From positions 806,001 to 870,000 of the forward strand of contig NZ_CP065027.1 in assembly GCF_015711475.1 (NCBI RefSeq): a stretch of DNA of 64,000 bases, written 5' to 3'. The position numbers and the translations under genes are program-made. This stretch comes from Actinomyces trachealis (GTDB lineage: Bacteria; Actinomycetota; Actinomycetes; Actinomycetales; Actinomycetaceae). Shown in pieces: positions 34,584 to 43,944 of the stretch. Position 1 is the stretch's first letter. Every line of letters begins with the position of its first letter. The notes beneath the pieces were generated by a model. It saw only the letters and a program-made list of their open reading frames with translations. It did not search any database and was not told where the DNA came from.

Positions 34584-36842
34584 TTAGCTGTTGAACTCGC
34601 TGGTCAGAGCCAGTCCGTAGACGTACATGCCGCGCTTGGACTTGCGTCGTTCAAACCCGGATTGTTCGAGAGTGGCGTTGAAGTCGACCATCGGCCGCGC
34701 CCACCCGCTGGTGGATTGCGCCCACGCCCGATACTCCTGGTACAGGTCCCCTGCCCGTTCGGACAGGGACGGGTCCACCTCGCAGCGGGCGTCGAGGAAA
34801 TGGGCGAACCAGTTGTTCTCCTCCCGATATGCGCTTGAGGCAGCTACCACTTGGGCGGGCGGGGTGAGCTGGAAGTCCTCGGCGTGGATGAGCCGCGCGC
34901 CTTCCATGATCCATGCAAGTACCGCTCCGCCGGCCGTCTCGTAGAGGTGGTCGGCGTAGTTCTTCACATCGGAGCTACCCTCGATGACCGCGTTGAACGG
35001 GATCACGATGAGCCTGCGCCAGATGCCCGCATCCATTGCACCCACCCTGGGCAGGTGATTCGTGTAGAGGATGAGCGTGTGGGACGGGGTGAACGCGAAC
35101 GGTGCCTTGTACTTCTTCTCCGCGTAGATCTGGTCGGTGGAGGCGAGCTACTTGACCGTGGAGGTGGACAGGCGCACGCCTTCCTCGGACTCGGCGGTGA
35201 TGATGAGCCGCTTGCCTTTCGCTTCGGCAAGTTCAGGTTTGACGTTCCGGTTCCCGCCAATGGTGAGCACGTCGGCGGACATGTTGCCCGCATACGTGCC
35301 CAAGACTCTGGCGATTGTGTTCCAGAACGTGGATTTTCCGTTGCGGCCGTCCCCGTAGGCGATCACAAACGCTTCGACCATGACCTTCCCGATCGCCGCC
35401 AGCCCGACGATCCGCTGCACGTAGCCGATCAGCTCCCGGTCGGATTGGAAGAACACGTCCAGTGCCTGCTCCCAAATTCGTGCGCCCGTGTCGGTGGGGT
35501 CCACGGCGGTTTGTTTCGTGATGAGATCCAGCGGGTTATGGTCACGTCGGGTGCAGTCACGCAGATCCCACGTGCCGCCAGGCGTGTTGAAGAGATACGG
35601 GTTGGCATCCAGCCGGTCTGGGGTGGTCAGCAACATCGGGTGCGCTTCCCTCAGACAGGAGGTGATCGCCCTGGACTCGCGGCGTTTCAACACGAACGCC
35701 TCGTAGGTCTTCGCGTCCTCGAACGCCCGGTAGGCGGCCCGCTGCGGTGAGGTGAAACCGGCGAGTGCTTTCGCTTTCGACGATGCGGCTGCAAGCACCG
35801 CGTCCGCGCCCGTCACCATGAGCTGGTCGCGGGCCTTTTCCAGCAGGTGGCCGGCCTCGGCGAGTTGCCGGTCGGTCAGTTCCTGGGCGATGCCTTGCGC
35901 AGCAGGCGCAGACTCAGACCACACGCCGCCGTCGTAGACGAGCCAGTCTGTGGCCTCTGTAAACGCCAGACGCGACGAGTATTCTGCGGTCAGCATGGAT
36001 GCCTGCCCCACATCGGTGAAATCGTCCGGCCGCAGGCTCGTCAACTGCGCGTAGGCATCCGGCGACAGATAACCCGGCTGAGCCTCGACCTTGGCGGCGA
36101 ACCGGCACGCCGAGCCCCAGATCGACTCCAGCTCGTGATCCGACAGGGGCGGTTCGCACAGGGATGCTTTCCGGTCGAACAGGTCACGGGCCTGCGCGGT
36201 CTGTCCGTAACGGATCAGGACGCGGTCGGCGAAGCGGGAGAGGGTAGCGTTGCGGGAGCCTTCCCCGATCACCTGGGTGGAGGCGTCGAACGCAGCGAAC
36301 ACATCAATCTCATCGGCATCATCCAGCCACGCGTCGAGTAGCCGGTCGCCGTCGTGGACGGTGGTCTGGGGGTTTGGGGTGCCGTAGATGAACCGTCCGG
36401 CATCCAATGCCTGCTGGTCGAAGAAGCCGAACCGTCCGGCGAGGCGGCGCTTCAACCCGGCGTACACCTCCGCGTCGGTGACCTGGGTGATTGGGAAGTA
36501 GACGTGGAAGCGCGGACGCGCCGACACGACGCCCTTCGGTTTCTGGTGGTTGCGGGAAGTGGCGGTCATGAACTCGACGCCCGTCATCAACTCGCCGAGG
36601 GTCTCCGGGGTGATCCAGTCGGCGGGATTGTCGGTGTGGTCGTTGTCGATGTCCATGACGACACAGTCTGAGGCGATGAAGCTCGCCGATGAGCGCCGAT
36701 CGCCGGTGTAGGTGGCTGCGACGTGATCGAGCCGCGCCACCATCTGCAGGTCGGCGGCATCGGTGATGTGGTGGTGGTTCGGGTAGTGGTTGTTGTGCGG
36801 GTTGCCGCTACTGGTCGCGGCGCACAAAGTGAACGGGGTCAT
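34584..36842 (-). pseudogene. P4-type phage primase/helicase with one in-frame amber codon
   Basis: The ATG at 36842 overlaps the upstream stop. A 752-codon frame encodes an N-terminal primase-polymerase part (FIASDCVVMDIDNDHTDNPA, RPRFHVYFPITQV) and a D5/P4-type SF3 helicase: the Walker A is VIAYGDGRNGKSTFWNTIAR and Walker B LIITAESEEG. A single TAG at 35148-35150 (codon 565) interrupts the helicase between RLSTSTVK and LASTDQIYAEKKY; the frame then stays open to the natural end with FTPSHTLILYTNHLPRVGAM. A CAG to TAG change is the simplest explanation. Without suppression the product loses the sensor and C-terminal region. Confidence 0.85.
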
Positions 36843-37276
36843 GCGGGGTGCACCTCCTGGAAGTCGGCGTCGAAGAAGCGGACTGGGATGTCCATCTGGT
36901 GGGCCCAGTCGATTTCGGCGCGCATCCCCGCACCGACCCGGCCGATGTAGGCCCACAGCTGCTCGCATTTCGACAGCAGGATGCGGTTGAAGAACATGGC
37001 CAGCTCCCGGGCGTCCGGGTCCGTGTCGTCCATGAACTGCGGATAGTGCAGATGCGGAGCGAGCGGGATCTGGCGCGCTGACACCGCGAACGCGCAGAAC
37101 CGGCGGGCGAGTTTCACGTTGGCGTCGATGTCTCCGGAGTACGGGGAGCAGATGTAGACGAGCGGACGGTAGCCGTACTCGGCGCGCTGAATCTCTTTCA
37201 GCGCCTTGTAGCAGGTCGGGTCGGGGTAGCCTTCGATGTTCTTCTTCGGGATACCGATATCGAGGGTGGTGGTCAT
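36839..37276 (-). CDS. DUF4406 nucleotide deoxyribosyltransferase-like protein
   Basis: A 145-residue phage protein with the DUF4406 pattern: VYICSPYSGDIDANVKLARR near residue 40, LAPHLHYPQFMDDTDPDARE, and SKCEQLWAYIGRVGAGMRAE ending in the E-x-x-x-A helix. The fold belongs to the nucleoside deoxyribosyltransferase superfamily, suggesting base or nucleotide handling during phage replication. Both ends overlap neighbours (ATGA with the antirepressor; 4 bases with the primase), so it is part of the replication operon. Confidence 0.8.
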   Translation of the reverse strand: MTTTLDIGIPKKNIEGYPDPTCYKALKEIQRAEYGYRPLVYICSPYSGDIDANVKLARRFCAFAVSARQIPLAPHLHYPQFMDDTDPDARELAMFFNRILLSKCEQLWAYIGRVGAGMRAEIDWAHQMDIPVRFFDADFQEVHPA

Positions 37277-38043
37277 CGGGCATCCTCGCCTTCACGCTCG
37301 ATCACCGGCAGCAGTCCACGCTCGTTCTTCAACAGGTCGTAGATGAACAGGCGTCCCTTCTGCGTCCAGTACATGTGGGTGCGGGTCTTGCCCTCGTCAT
37401 ACTCGTGCGTCTTGGACTGGGTGTATCCCTGCTCGGCGAAACGGGCGTAGAGAAACCAGCGCCCGGACTGGTGGAACTGCACCTGCTCCTCGCGCAGAAT
37501 CTGGTTCAGCTTCTTCGCCGACAGGCCGTAGTCCTTGGCGATCTCGGTGGTGGTGATCAGCGACGGCGAGGCCAACACCACGTCGTAGTAGGACACCTTC
37601 GGTGCCGCCTCCAACAGGGCTTGTTCGGCGGCGAGCCGCTTGGCACGCTCAGCCCGGATCGTTGCGATCGCCCGCTCCAAGAACTCATCATCAGCCAGCA
37701 GCTCGTCGATGGCATACATGCCGTGGCGGCGGATGGACGGGAGTACCTCGTCGAACACCCACGCCTCGAACTGCTGGGCGGAGGGCAGTTTGGATGAGAC
37801 GATCAGCCGGTACAGGTCGCCCTCGCTGATGAACCTGACCTGCTGGATGCCACCAGGTGTCTCAAGGGGGTAGTGATTCACGACCCCCTTGCAGTGACGC
37901 GCCAAGGCGTCCTTCGTGTTGGCGTAGCCGAGGGCGGTAGCCACGTCCTTGCCGCAGAACAGGATCTGCCCGCCCCCGCCCGAGGTGATGGTTCGGATCG
38001 TGCCGAACTCGTGGTTGGTGAACGCTTGTAGCGCGGTAGCCAT
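37273..38043 (-). CDS. Phage antirepressor (BRO-N plus KilA-C)
   Basis: The ATG at 38043 follows AAAAGGAG. The 256-residue product has an N-terminal BRO domain (FGTIRTITSGGGGQILFCGK, DVATALGYANTKDALARHCK, AWVFDEVLPSIRRHGMYA) and a C-terminal ANT/KilA-C DNA-binding domain (LITTTEIAKDYGLSAKKLNQ, WTQKGRLFIYDLLKNE). Antirepressors of this kind switch phages to the lytic programme. It is the first gene of the sub-operon running to 31818 and has the shared leader motif upstream. Confidence 0.92.
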   Translation of the reverse strand: MATALQAFTNHEFGTIRTITSGGGGQILFCGKDVATALGYANTKDALARHCKGVVNHYPLETPGGIQQVRFISEGDLYRLIVSSKLPSAQQFEAWVFDEVLPSIRRHGMYAIDELLADDEFLERAIATIRAERAKRLAAEQALLEAAPKVSYYDVVLASPSLITTTEIAKDYGLSAKKLNQILREEQVQFHQSGRWFLYARFAEQGYTQSKTHEYDEGKTRTHMYWTQKGRLFIYDLLKNERGLLPVIEREGEDAR

Positions 38044-38103
38044 GACCGGCTCCTTTTCTGAGAGCCGGGTAGACAATCACGGGCGCGGGATGCGCCAGGC
38101 TCT

Positions 38104-38137
38104 CATCTGTCAGGCACGGCAGGCACCGAAACCGGAC
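38104..38137 (-). repeat. 34-base leader motif, copy 1
   Basis: Reads on the minus strand as GTCCGGTTTCGGTGCCTGCC followed by GTGCCTGACAGATG; it matches copy 2 at 43945-43978 at 30 of 34 positions. It lies about 60 bases upstream of the antirepressor start. In this copy the conserved end forms GTG-CCT-GAC-AGA-TGA, a possible four-codon upstream frame. Confidence 0.6.
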
Positions 38138-38194
38138 GCGGCGTGAGGAAGGCTCTCGCCCATACGCCCCCGAGGGCCGGCGAATCCGGACGGG

Positions 38195-38336
38195 TCAGAG
38201 GGCACACTGGTGCGTGAACGTACCGATGGCTCCGTGCCCGTGCTCTTGCTTGGGCGTCGTCAACCAGGTAGCCTTGTAGTCAACATGACCGGTTCCGCTG
38301 CCCGCCTCGGTGGGAGTCCAGGGCCGGTCTTCGTTT
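38195..38336 (+). ncRNA. Structured leader RNA candidate upstream of the Abi_2 gene
   Basis: The 150 bases before the abi start contain a hairpin GGTGCGT-GA-ACGTACC (38209-38224, with one mismatch) and a distal stem GACCGG/CCGGTC (38287-38292 with 38324-38329) enclosing CCCGCC-TC-GGTGGG. The distal stem is followed by TTCGTTTTT, as in a Rho-independent terminator. A short RNA ending just before the gene is therefore likely. A conserved RNA (the abiF motif) is known upstream of Abi_2 genes; whether this is a member needs a covariance-model search. Confidence 0.45.
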
Positions 38337-38352
38337 TTCGTATCAAACAGGG

Positions 38353-39276
38353 GTGCGTGTGGAGCAGGTGAAGCAGTTCAAGACCTACGGTGAACAGGTC
38401 GAATTGCTTCGTCAGCGTGGGATGCGAGTGAATGATCCCGAGCATGCCCAGACGCTGCTGGCGCGATTGAGCTACTACCGCTTGTCCGGATACTGGTACC
38501 CGATGCGCCGTTTCTCCAAAGGCGACGGCACCGCCCGAGATGAATTCGTTGACGGGGCATCGTTTGACCTGGTGGTAGCCCTCTATGGGTTTGACGAACA
38601 ATTGCGCCACAGCGTGTTCATCGAGCTTGATCGCGTGGAGTTGGCTATTCGAACCAAGCTCGGTTACGAACTGGGACTCCTTGACCCTCTGATCTACTTG
38701 GATCCCCAACGTTTGAACGCCCGGGCACGGCAGCGAAACAAAGACGGGCGTAGCGTGCACGAGGTGTGGCTAAGAAAGTACCAGTCGGCATTGAAAGCGT
38801 CGAAGGAGGACTTCGTCGTCCACCACAAATCCAAATATGGCGGGACTCTACCCATCTGGGCGGCCGTCGAAATCATGGATTGGGGAACGCTGTCGTACCT
38901 GTACGGCATGTCGCCCAATCTCGTGCGTAAACGGATTGCCCAACCCTGCGGTCTAACCGGCCCTCAGCTCGAATCGTGGCTGAAATCCTTGAATATCCTG
39001 CGCAACTACGCAGCTCATCATGCGAGGATGTTCAACCGTGTTTACGACATCAAACCCAAACTGAACAATGACATCAGGCTGGCTCCGATAGCTGAAGGAA
39101 TGAATCGTGCATTCGGGCAGCTCTCCCTTATTCAATACTTGCACCGCCAACTGGACCTGTCTCCAGCCGACCGGCTACCGAAGCTGTTCGACACCTACCC
39201 GCACAATCCTATCGTGCCGGTCTCTCGCACAGGAGCACCAAACAACTGGCGCGAGTTGCCTCTCTGGCGTGTCTAA
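38353..39276 (+). CDS. Abi_2 (AbiD/AbiF-type) abortive-infection protein
   Basis: The 307-residue protein has the Abi_2 hallmarks: LLARLSYYRLSGYWYPMR near residue 35, VALYGFDEQLRHSVFIELDR, IYLDPQRLNARARQR, YGGTLPIWAAVEIMDWGTLS, and the HEPN-type R-x4-H motif in LRNYAAHHARMFNR near residue 217. Family members are HEPN ribonuclease-like toxins that stop phage growth. It is the only gene in 31818-44909 on the plus strand and sits between the antirepressor and polymerase genes, converging on the latter with a 4-base overlap. That is the position of a phage-borne moron used against competing phages. Start is GTG at 38353. Confidence 0.88.
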   Translation: MRVEQVKQFKTYGEQVELLRQRGMRVNDPEHAQTLLARLSYYRLSGYWYPMRRFSKGDGTARDEFVDGASFDLVVALYGFDEQLRHSVFIELDRVELAIRTKLGYELGLLDPLIYLDPQRLNARARQRNKDGRSVHEVWLRKYQSALKASKEDFVVHHKSKYGGTLPIWAAVEIMDWGTLSYLYGMSPNLVRKRIAQPCGLTGPQLESWLKSLNILRNYAAHHARMFNRVYDIKPKLNNDIRLAPIAEGMNRAFGQLSLIQYLHRQLDLSPADRLPKLFDTYPHNPIVPVSRTGAPNNWRELPLWRV

Positions 39277-41240
39277 TCCTTGCGGTAGTAGTCGCATTCG
39301 TAGCCGTCGGCGTCGAGTGGGAGCCCTGCTGCCCAGTCGGGTGGGGTCGTCATGAGCTGACAGGCATCGGCGACGGTGAAGTCGGAGTCCTCGGGTTCGT
39401 CGATGACGATTTCGTCGTGGACGTGCATGACAATCTTGTGCCCAGCCTGAGCGACGAGTGTCATGGCGTGGACGACGAGGTCGCGAGCTGTAGCTTGGAC
39501 GATGTTCTCGACGAGCTTGCCGCCGTAGGTTTCCAGCGGACCCCATTTCCTGCCGGTAGTGACACCGCTGTACGCGATCGAGGTGCCGCCCCACCGGTTC
39601 TCACCCAGCTGGGGCTTCACGTACGCCAGCCGTCGACCGGAAGGCAGGGTGATGAACAAGATGCCGGATTCGACGGTGAAGCCGAGGGTGCGCAGCCGAA
39701 CGGCCCGTCGAGTAGTGATGGCCTCGAGTGTGGCCTGCTCGACGTCCGCCCAGAGTTGCACGATGTTCGGGTTCGCACTGCGCCAGGCATCCACAATCGG
39801 CTTCAACTCATGTTCGGCCAGCCCCATCCGTAGGGCACCCATCGCCTTGAGCGCTCCGACGGAGCCGTTGTAACCGCAGGCCAGCGTGGCGATTTTCCCC
39901 TTCTGGCGCAGCTCGCTATTCGCCCCGTGTTTTTCGACGGGGACGCCGAACATGCGTGACGCGGTCTCGCAGTAGAGGTCTTTGCCGTCGCGGAAGGATT
40001 GGAGGGTGGATGTTTCTCCGGCGAGCCAGGCGATGACGCGGGCTTCGATCGCGGAGTAGTCGGCGACGATGAATCGGCATCCGGCGCTGGGGATGAACGC
40101 GGTGCGGATCAACTGCGAGAGGGTGTCGGGCACCGAGTCGTAGAGCAGTTCAAGGGCGTCGAGGTTGCCTTGTCGGGTGAGGGTGCGGGCTTGGTCGAGG
40201 TCGGGCAGGTAGTTGCGGGGCAGGTTTTGGACTTGAACGAGGCGTCCGGCGAACCGTCCGGTGCGTCCCGCGCCGTAGAACTGGATGAGGCCGCGTGCCC
40301 TACCGTCCGCGCCTGCGACGTTATGCATCGCCTGATACTTCTTCACCGAGGATTTCGCCAGGTCACCGCGCAGTTCCAGGACTTCTTTGACCTTGCCCGT
40401 GGCGGTGTCGAGGGCGGCCTCAACCTCGGTCTTCGCTAAGGACGACATCTCGCAGCCGTTGGCGGTGAGCCAGTCCTTCAACTGGATGGGTGAGTTCGGG
40501 TTCTCCAACCCGGTCAACTCCCGCGCCCGCGCCAACGTGGCGGCACGGTGCTGGTCGTCGAGAGCGACAGCAGCATCTGCGAGGGTGTGGTCAAGCAGGA
40601 TGCCAGTGTCGTTAATGCGTTGATCCAGGGCGTAGGCGTCCCACTCGGCGTCGGGCATCGGACACAGCGAGAGCCGGTCGTGGATCGCGAGTTCGACTTC
40701 TACGTCGCGCCGGTTGTACTCGACGAACTGCGCCCAACCATCTGGGTCGCTGCCGGGGAGGTTCCTGGTGCCGCCACCGTTGAGCACGCTGGGTGTGGCT
40801 GGCGTGCAGAACTGTTTGATCAGCCGCTTACCCGCCGTGTCCTTCTGAACGTCGAGGTCAAGAGCCGTACCGACCGCATCCAGGCTCATCGGCAGACCGA
40901 GGTAAGCCGACCACACCATCGTGCAGCGCCACTGGCTCGGGTCAAGAAGCCCGCCCGCCAGCAGCTCGGGGTGATGGCGCTGCAGCCAAGCGGAGAGCGC
41001 GACCCTCTCAAACGCCGCATTATGCGCCCACTTGACCACGCCCGGGTCCACCAATGCTGCGAGCACCTCGTCGGGCAGCCGACCACCACTGGCGAGATCG
41101 ACGACCTCCACCGGGCCGCCGTCGATCGAGTAGCCGAAGATGAGGAGGCGGAAGTCGGGGTGTTCGGCATACGGGTAGACACCGGTTTTCGCTAGGGGTG
41201 CTGGGCTGAAGGTTTCAATATCGATAGCGATCTGGCGCAT
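39273..41240 (-). CDS. Phage family A DNA polymerase
   Basis: From the ATG at 41240 (RQIAIDIETFSPAPLAKTGV) the 655-residue enzyme has a 3'-5' exonuclease-like domain (D-I-E at the start, KWAHNAAFERVALSAWL) and a family A polymerase domain: FIVADYSAIEARVIAWLAGE is motif A, GKIATLACGYNGSVGALKAM the finger helix of motif B type, and IVMHVHDEIVIDEP motif C. It is the replicative polymerase of the phage module. Confidence 0.93.
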   Translation of the reverse strand: MRQIAIDIETFSPAPLAKTGVYPYAEHPDFRLLIFGYSIDGGPVEVVDLASGGRLPDEVLAALVDPGVVKWAHNAAFERVALSAWLQRHHPELLAGGLLDPSQWRCTMVWSAYLGLPMSLDAVGTALDLDVQKDTAGKRLIKQFCTPATPSVLNGGGTRNLPGSDPDGWAQFVEYNRRDVEVELAIHDRLSLCPMPDAEWDAYALDQRINDTGILLDHTLADAAVALDDQHRAATLARARELTGLENPNSPIQLKDWLTANGCEMSSLAKTEVEAALDTATGKVKEVLELRGDLAKSSVKKYQAMHNVAGADGRARGLIQFYGAGRTGRFAGRLVQVQNLPRNYLPDLDQARTLTRQGNLDALELLYDSVPDTLSQLIRTAFIPSAGCRFIVADYSAIEARVIAWLAGETSTLQSFRDGKDLYCETASRMFGVPVEKHGANSELRQKGKIATLACGYNGSVGALKAMGALRMGLAEHELKPIVDAWRSANPNIVQLWADVEQATLEAITTRRAVRLRTLGFTVESGILFITLPSGRRLAYVKPQLGENRWGGTSIAYSGVTTGRKWGPLETYGGKLVENIVQATARDLVVHAMTLVAQAGHKIVMHVHDEIVIDEPEDSDFTVADACQLMTTPPDWAAGLPLDADGYECDYYRKD

Positions 41241-41316
41241 CAGGGCTCCTGGACAGTCGGGTAGGCGAAGGTGAGGGAGCCAACCGGTGTTTGGTGGCTC
41301 CCTCACTGCTGGGGTG

Positions 41317-41514
41317 TTACTTCGGGTCGAGGTTGTAGGTGGCGTTCATCCTGTCGAGCTCGGCCTTCTCCTTGGCGATCAGCTCATCGATGCGCTGACG
41401 TTCGCGGCGTTTGGCCCGCTTGTTCTTAATCCAGTAGTAGCCCCAGACAATCCAGAACGGGATCAGGACGTAGACCCCCACGGCGAGGGTGATGGCGTTG
41501 AAACAGTCACTCAT
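41317..41514 (-). CDS. Small phage membrane protein
   Basis: A 65-residue protein with one membrane helix (ITLAVGVYVLIPFWIVWGYY) followed by a very basic, then coiled-coil-like tail (KNKRAKRRERQRIDELIAKE). A GGAGACTGAATC stretch lies just upstream of the ATG. Family and function unknown; it may be a membrane-proximal phage factor. Confidence 0.6.
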   Translation of the reverse strand: MSDCFNAITLAVGVYVLIPFWIVWGYYWIKNKRAKRRERQRIDELIAKEKAELDRMNATYNLDPK

Positions 41515-41526
41515 GATTCAGTCTCC

Positions 41527-42072
41527 TTAGTTGAGGAAGTCGTCGGCCGGTGCGCCGAAGTCGGACTCAGCGGAGATGCGGCCTGCGCCGAGGGTTTCGC
41601 CGTCGCGGAGCTTCTGAATGTTGCCCAGCCCGCACGCCACACCCTTGTTCCCGTTCGTGTTGAACGCGTAGAAGCTGAGGCTCACGCGGGCGTAGCAGCC
41701 CGAGTACACCTCGGAGCGGTCGAGGATGGGCGCAACGTTCTCGTCGACCACCTGCGGCGGAGTGAGGCTGTTGGCGTTGACGAAGAAGCTGTTTGCGTAG
41801 GCTTCGTCGTCGCGCTCGGTGTCACTGTCACGCAGCGGCAGCTTCAGGGCCGCCTTGTTCGGGCGCTTGCCTCCGAACTTGGCCGTACCGGCATCGATGG
41901 CCGCATCGATGGCCTTCTCGATGGCGGTGATGGTGGCGGTGTCCGTCTTCGGGATGATCAGCGACACGGAGTACTTGGGCTTGCCGCCCTGGATGGAGTT
42001 CGGCTCCCACACGTGGGCGTAGGAGAGGCGGACTTCGCCGGTGACGATACGGGTCGGATTCGTAGTTGACAT
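41527..42072 (-). CDS. DUF2815 phage single-strand-binding-like protein
   Basis: A 181-residue protein with the DUF2815 pattern: IVTGEVRLSYAHVWEP near the start, KYSVSLIIPKTDTATITAIE, KLPLRDSDTERDDEAYANS, and SGCYARVSLSFYAFNTNGNK with VACGLGNIQKLRDGE. DUF2815 proteins have an OB-like fold and are taken as phage ssDNA-binding proteins. It lies between the DUF2800 nuclease and the polymerase, as in many phage replication modules. Confidence 0.88.
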   Translation of the reverse strand: MSTTNPTRIVTGEVRLSYAHVWEPNSIQGGKPKYSVSLIIPKTDTATITAIEKAIDAAIDAGTAKFGGKRPNKAALKLPLRDSDTERDDEAYANSFFVNANSLTPPQVVDENVAPILDRSEVYSGCYARVSLSFYAFNTNGNKGVACGLGNIQKLRDGETLGAGRISAESDFGAPADDFLN

Positions 42073-42089
42073 GAGTGTCCTTCTTTCTG

Positions 42090-43229
42090 TTAGTTACTGG
42101 TTTTCGTGAATTCGGATTGCGCGCTGCGAATGTCGAGCGCGGGTCGTTGATCGGTGTCGGGCACGAGAGTCGGCTTCCCGGCCGACTTGACCACGAGGTC
42201 GCCGAGGACTTCGTTAAAGGTGGTCTTGCCCATGAGGCGTTCCATCGCCGTGAGCGTGATGAGCCTGTGGTCGTAGATGTCGGCGTATCCGGCAGCCTGA
42301 GCCGCCTCAGCAACAGCGGTTTCGTCGGCGTATTTGCGGACCGAGCGGTCGGCGACGAGCTTGAACCCGTCCCAGGTTTTGCCCTGGTTCACCGCGAGGG
42401 ACAGGGCGTAGGCCTCCACCTCAGCCGCCCACGACTTGAGCAGCGGGATCCGGGCAAGGACGTCGACGATCTCCGCATCCGTGAGTTCGGCTGGTGGTGC
42501 GAACTCGTGCTGGGTGAGTGCCAGGTTGGCTTCGGCGCGTGCCCGGCAGGTCGGTGCGATGCGGCAGAACTGGCACCACGAGCCGGGACAGAACTCGCCC
42601 CCACCTGCTGCGGCCAGCTCGGCTCTCGGCTTCACCTCGGTCTCAGCCCACGCCTGCAGGTCGGCGACCGTGGTTTCCCAGGTGTTGACGTTGCCTCGGC
42701 GGGGCTGGTAGATCGTCACCGCCACGGTCTCGATGTCATACAGGTCACCGAAGGTGCGCAGCGCACCCAGGGCGTACAGCATCAACTGCGGGTTGCGCTC
42801 GGCCTCGACGAGGACGCCTTGCCCGTACTTCAGGTCGATGATCTGCAGCTTGGGTTCGGCGATGATCAGGCAGTCACCGGTGCCGAACCCGCCCGGCACC
42901 ACATGGGAGAAGTCGAGGCGCTGCTCGATCAACACCTGCGGATCGCCGCAGGTCTCCCGAGCCAGCGAGACGTGCTGCTGCACGAAGGCGACGTAGTCGT
43001 CGGTCAGGTCCTCCATCTCGGTGTCGATCCAGTCGGACTTGGGCTTGAAGGTCGGCGCGTCGTGGAGGGCACGCCGGAGCTTCCACTCGGCCAGGGCGTG
43101 TGCGACGGTGCCCTGCTCGGCCGCCGCCGACGTCGAGTCCGGCTCGCGGGACTCCAGCACTGCGCTGGGTGGGCAGTTCAGCCACCGGTGCGCACCCGAC
43201 GCCGAGAGCAGCGCATGCTGGTCAGGCAT
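42090..43229 (-). CDS. DUF2800 Cas4/RecB-like nuclease
   Basis: From the ATG at 43229 the 379-residue protein begins PDQHALLSASGAHRWLNCPP, the DUF2800 start. A PD-(D/E)xK core follows: GTVAHALAEW, GTGDCLIIAEPKLQIIDLKY (D, then D-x-K) and, near residue 230, a Cys cluster CPGSWCQFCRIAPTCRARAE that with an upstream Cys could bind an iron-sulfur cluster as in Cas4. It likely processes DNA ends in phage recombination. It overlaps the 135-residue gene upstream. Confidence 0.88.
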   Translation of the reverse strand: MPDQHALLSASGAHRWLNCPPSAVLESREPDSTSAAAEQGTVAHALAEWKLRRALHDAPTFKPKSDWIDTEMEDLTDDYVAFVQQHVSLARETCGDPQVLIEQRLDFSHVVPGGFGTGDCLIIAEPKLQIIDLKYGQGVLVEAERNPQLMLYALGALRTFGDLYDIETVAVTIYQPRRGNVNTWETTVADLQAWAETEVKPRAELAAAGGGEFCPGSWCQFCRIAPTCRARAEANLALTQHEFAPPAELTDAEIVDVLARIPLLKSWAAEVEAYALSLAVNQGKTWDGFKLVADRSVRKYADETAVAEAAQAAGYADIYDHRLITLTAMERLMGKTTFNEVLGDLVVKSAGKPTLVPDTDQRPALDIRSAQSEFTKTSN

Positions 43230-43629
43230 CGGACAGCTCCTTCGCCTTGGCGAGCAGCCACCCGTACTTCGCCGGGTCAACCGCCGACAGCTTGTCCGCG
43301 CCGGTGGACACGATCAGCTCACGCACCTGCTCGGTCAGGCCTTGGCTGGAGAGCCCGGCGAGCACTCCACGCACCTGCGCCAACGACACCGGCTCCGGCT
43401 CAGGTGCCGGTTCGGGTGCCTGTCGGTGAGTGGCCCCGTACTCAGCGGCCGCTTGCTCCAGGTCGGGTTGTGCCAGTTGGGCGGCGGCGATCGGACGAGC
43501 GCCGGGCATCCCGGCGTGATCCTCGAACCCCTCCCACGCGGTCTCCTCAATCGCGGCGGCGAGCATAGTGATGCCTTCGGCGATCCGGTTCAACGCCGCG
43601 ATGTGCTTGTTCGCGTCGGTGACGTTCAT
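43222..43629 (-). CDS. Phage hypothetical protein
   Basis: A 135-residue protein with an N-terminal helical part (DANKHIAALNRIAEGITML), a Pro/Glu linker (APEPAPEPEPVSLAQV) and a C-terminal helical part (LAGLSSQGLTEQVRELIVST, KYGWLLAKAKEL). I do not recognise a named family; similar linker proteins accompany DUF2800 genes in phages. It overlaps both neighbours by a few bases. Confidence 0.65.
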   Translation of the reverse strand: MNVTDANKHIAALNRIAEGITMLAAAIEETAWEGFEDHAGMPGARPIAAAQLAQPDLEQAAAEYGATHRQAPEPAPEPEPVSLAQVRGVLAGLSSQGLTEQVRELIVSTGADKLSAVDPAKYGWLLAKAKELSDA

Positions 43630-43880
43630 GCCGCATCACCACCCTCACGGGTGACAGCAACCGCGTCAGCCAACGCCATCAGGTCGTCGTCGGTGTCGGC
43701 GACACGCACCTCGACCGAGGTGGTGTCAGAGCCGGGCAGGAGCACGGCCATGCGGTGCTGGGGTCGGCTGGTGCTGAAGATCGCGCGCAGCATCCGCCTG
43801 CTGGGGCGGATTTCTTTCGCGGCGAGTGCGGCAGCCGGGCTGGGATGCTTGGCGATCTTGATCTTGAGCTTGGTGGGCAT
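43626..43880 (-). CDS. Small phage hypothetical protein
   Basis: An 84-residue protein: basic N-terminus (TKLKIKIAKHPSPAAALAAK), then SRRMLRAIFSTSRPQHRMAV and an acidic end. No family recognised. It is the first gene of the replication operon after the leader motif; the ATG follows a GGAAGGAAA site. Confidence 0.6.
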   Translation of the reverse strand: MPTKLKIKIAKHPSPAAALAAKEIRPSRRMLRAIFSTSRPQHRMAVLLPGSDTTSVEVRVADTDDDLMALADAVAVTREGGDAA

Positions 43881-43944
43881 CCGGGTTTCCTTCCATGTGG
43901 GTGGTGGTGCGCCCCATCACCGAGCTGGTGAAGGGAGTGCCTTG

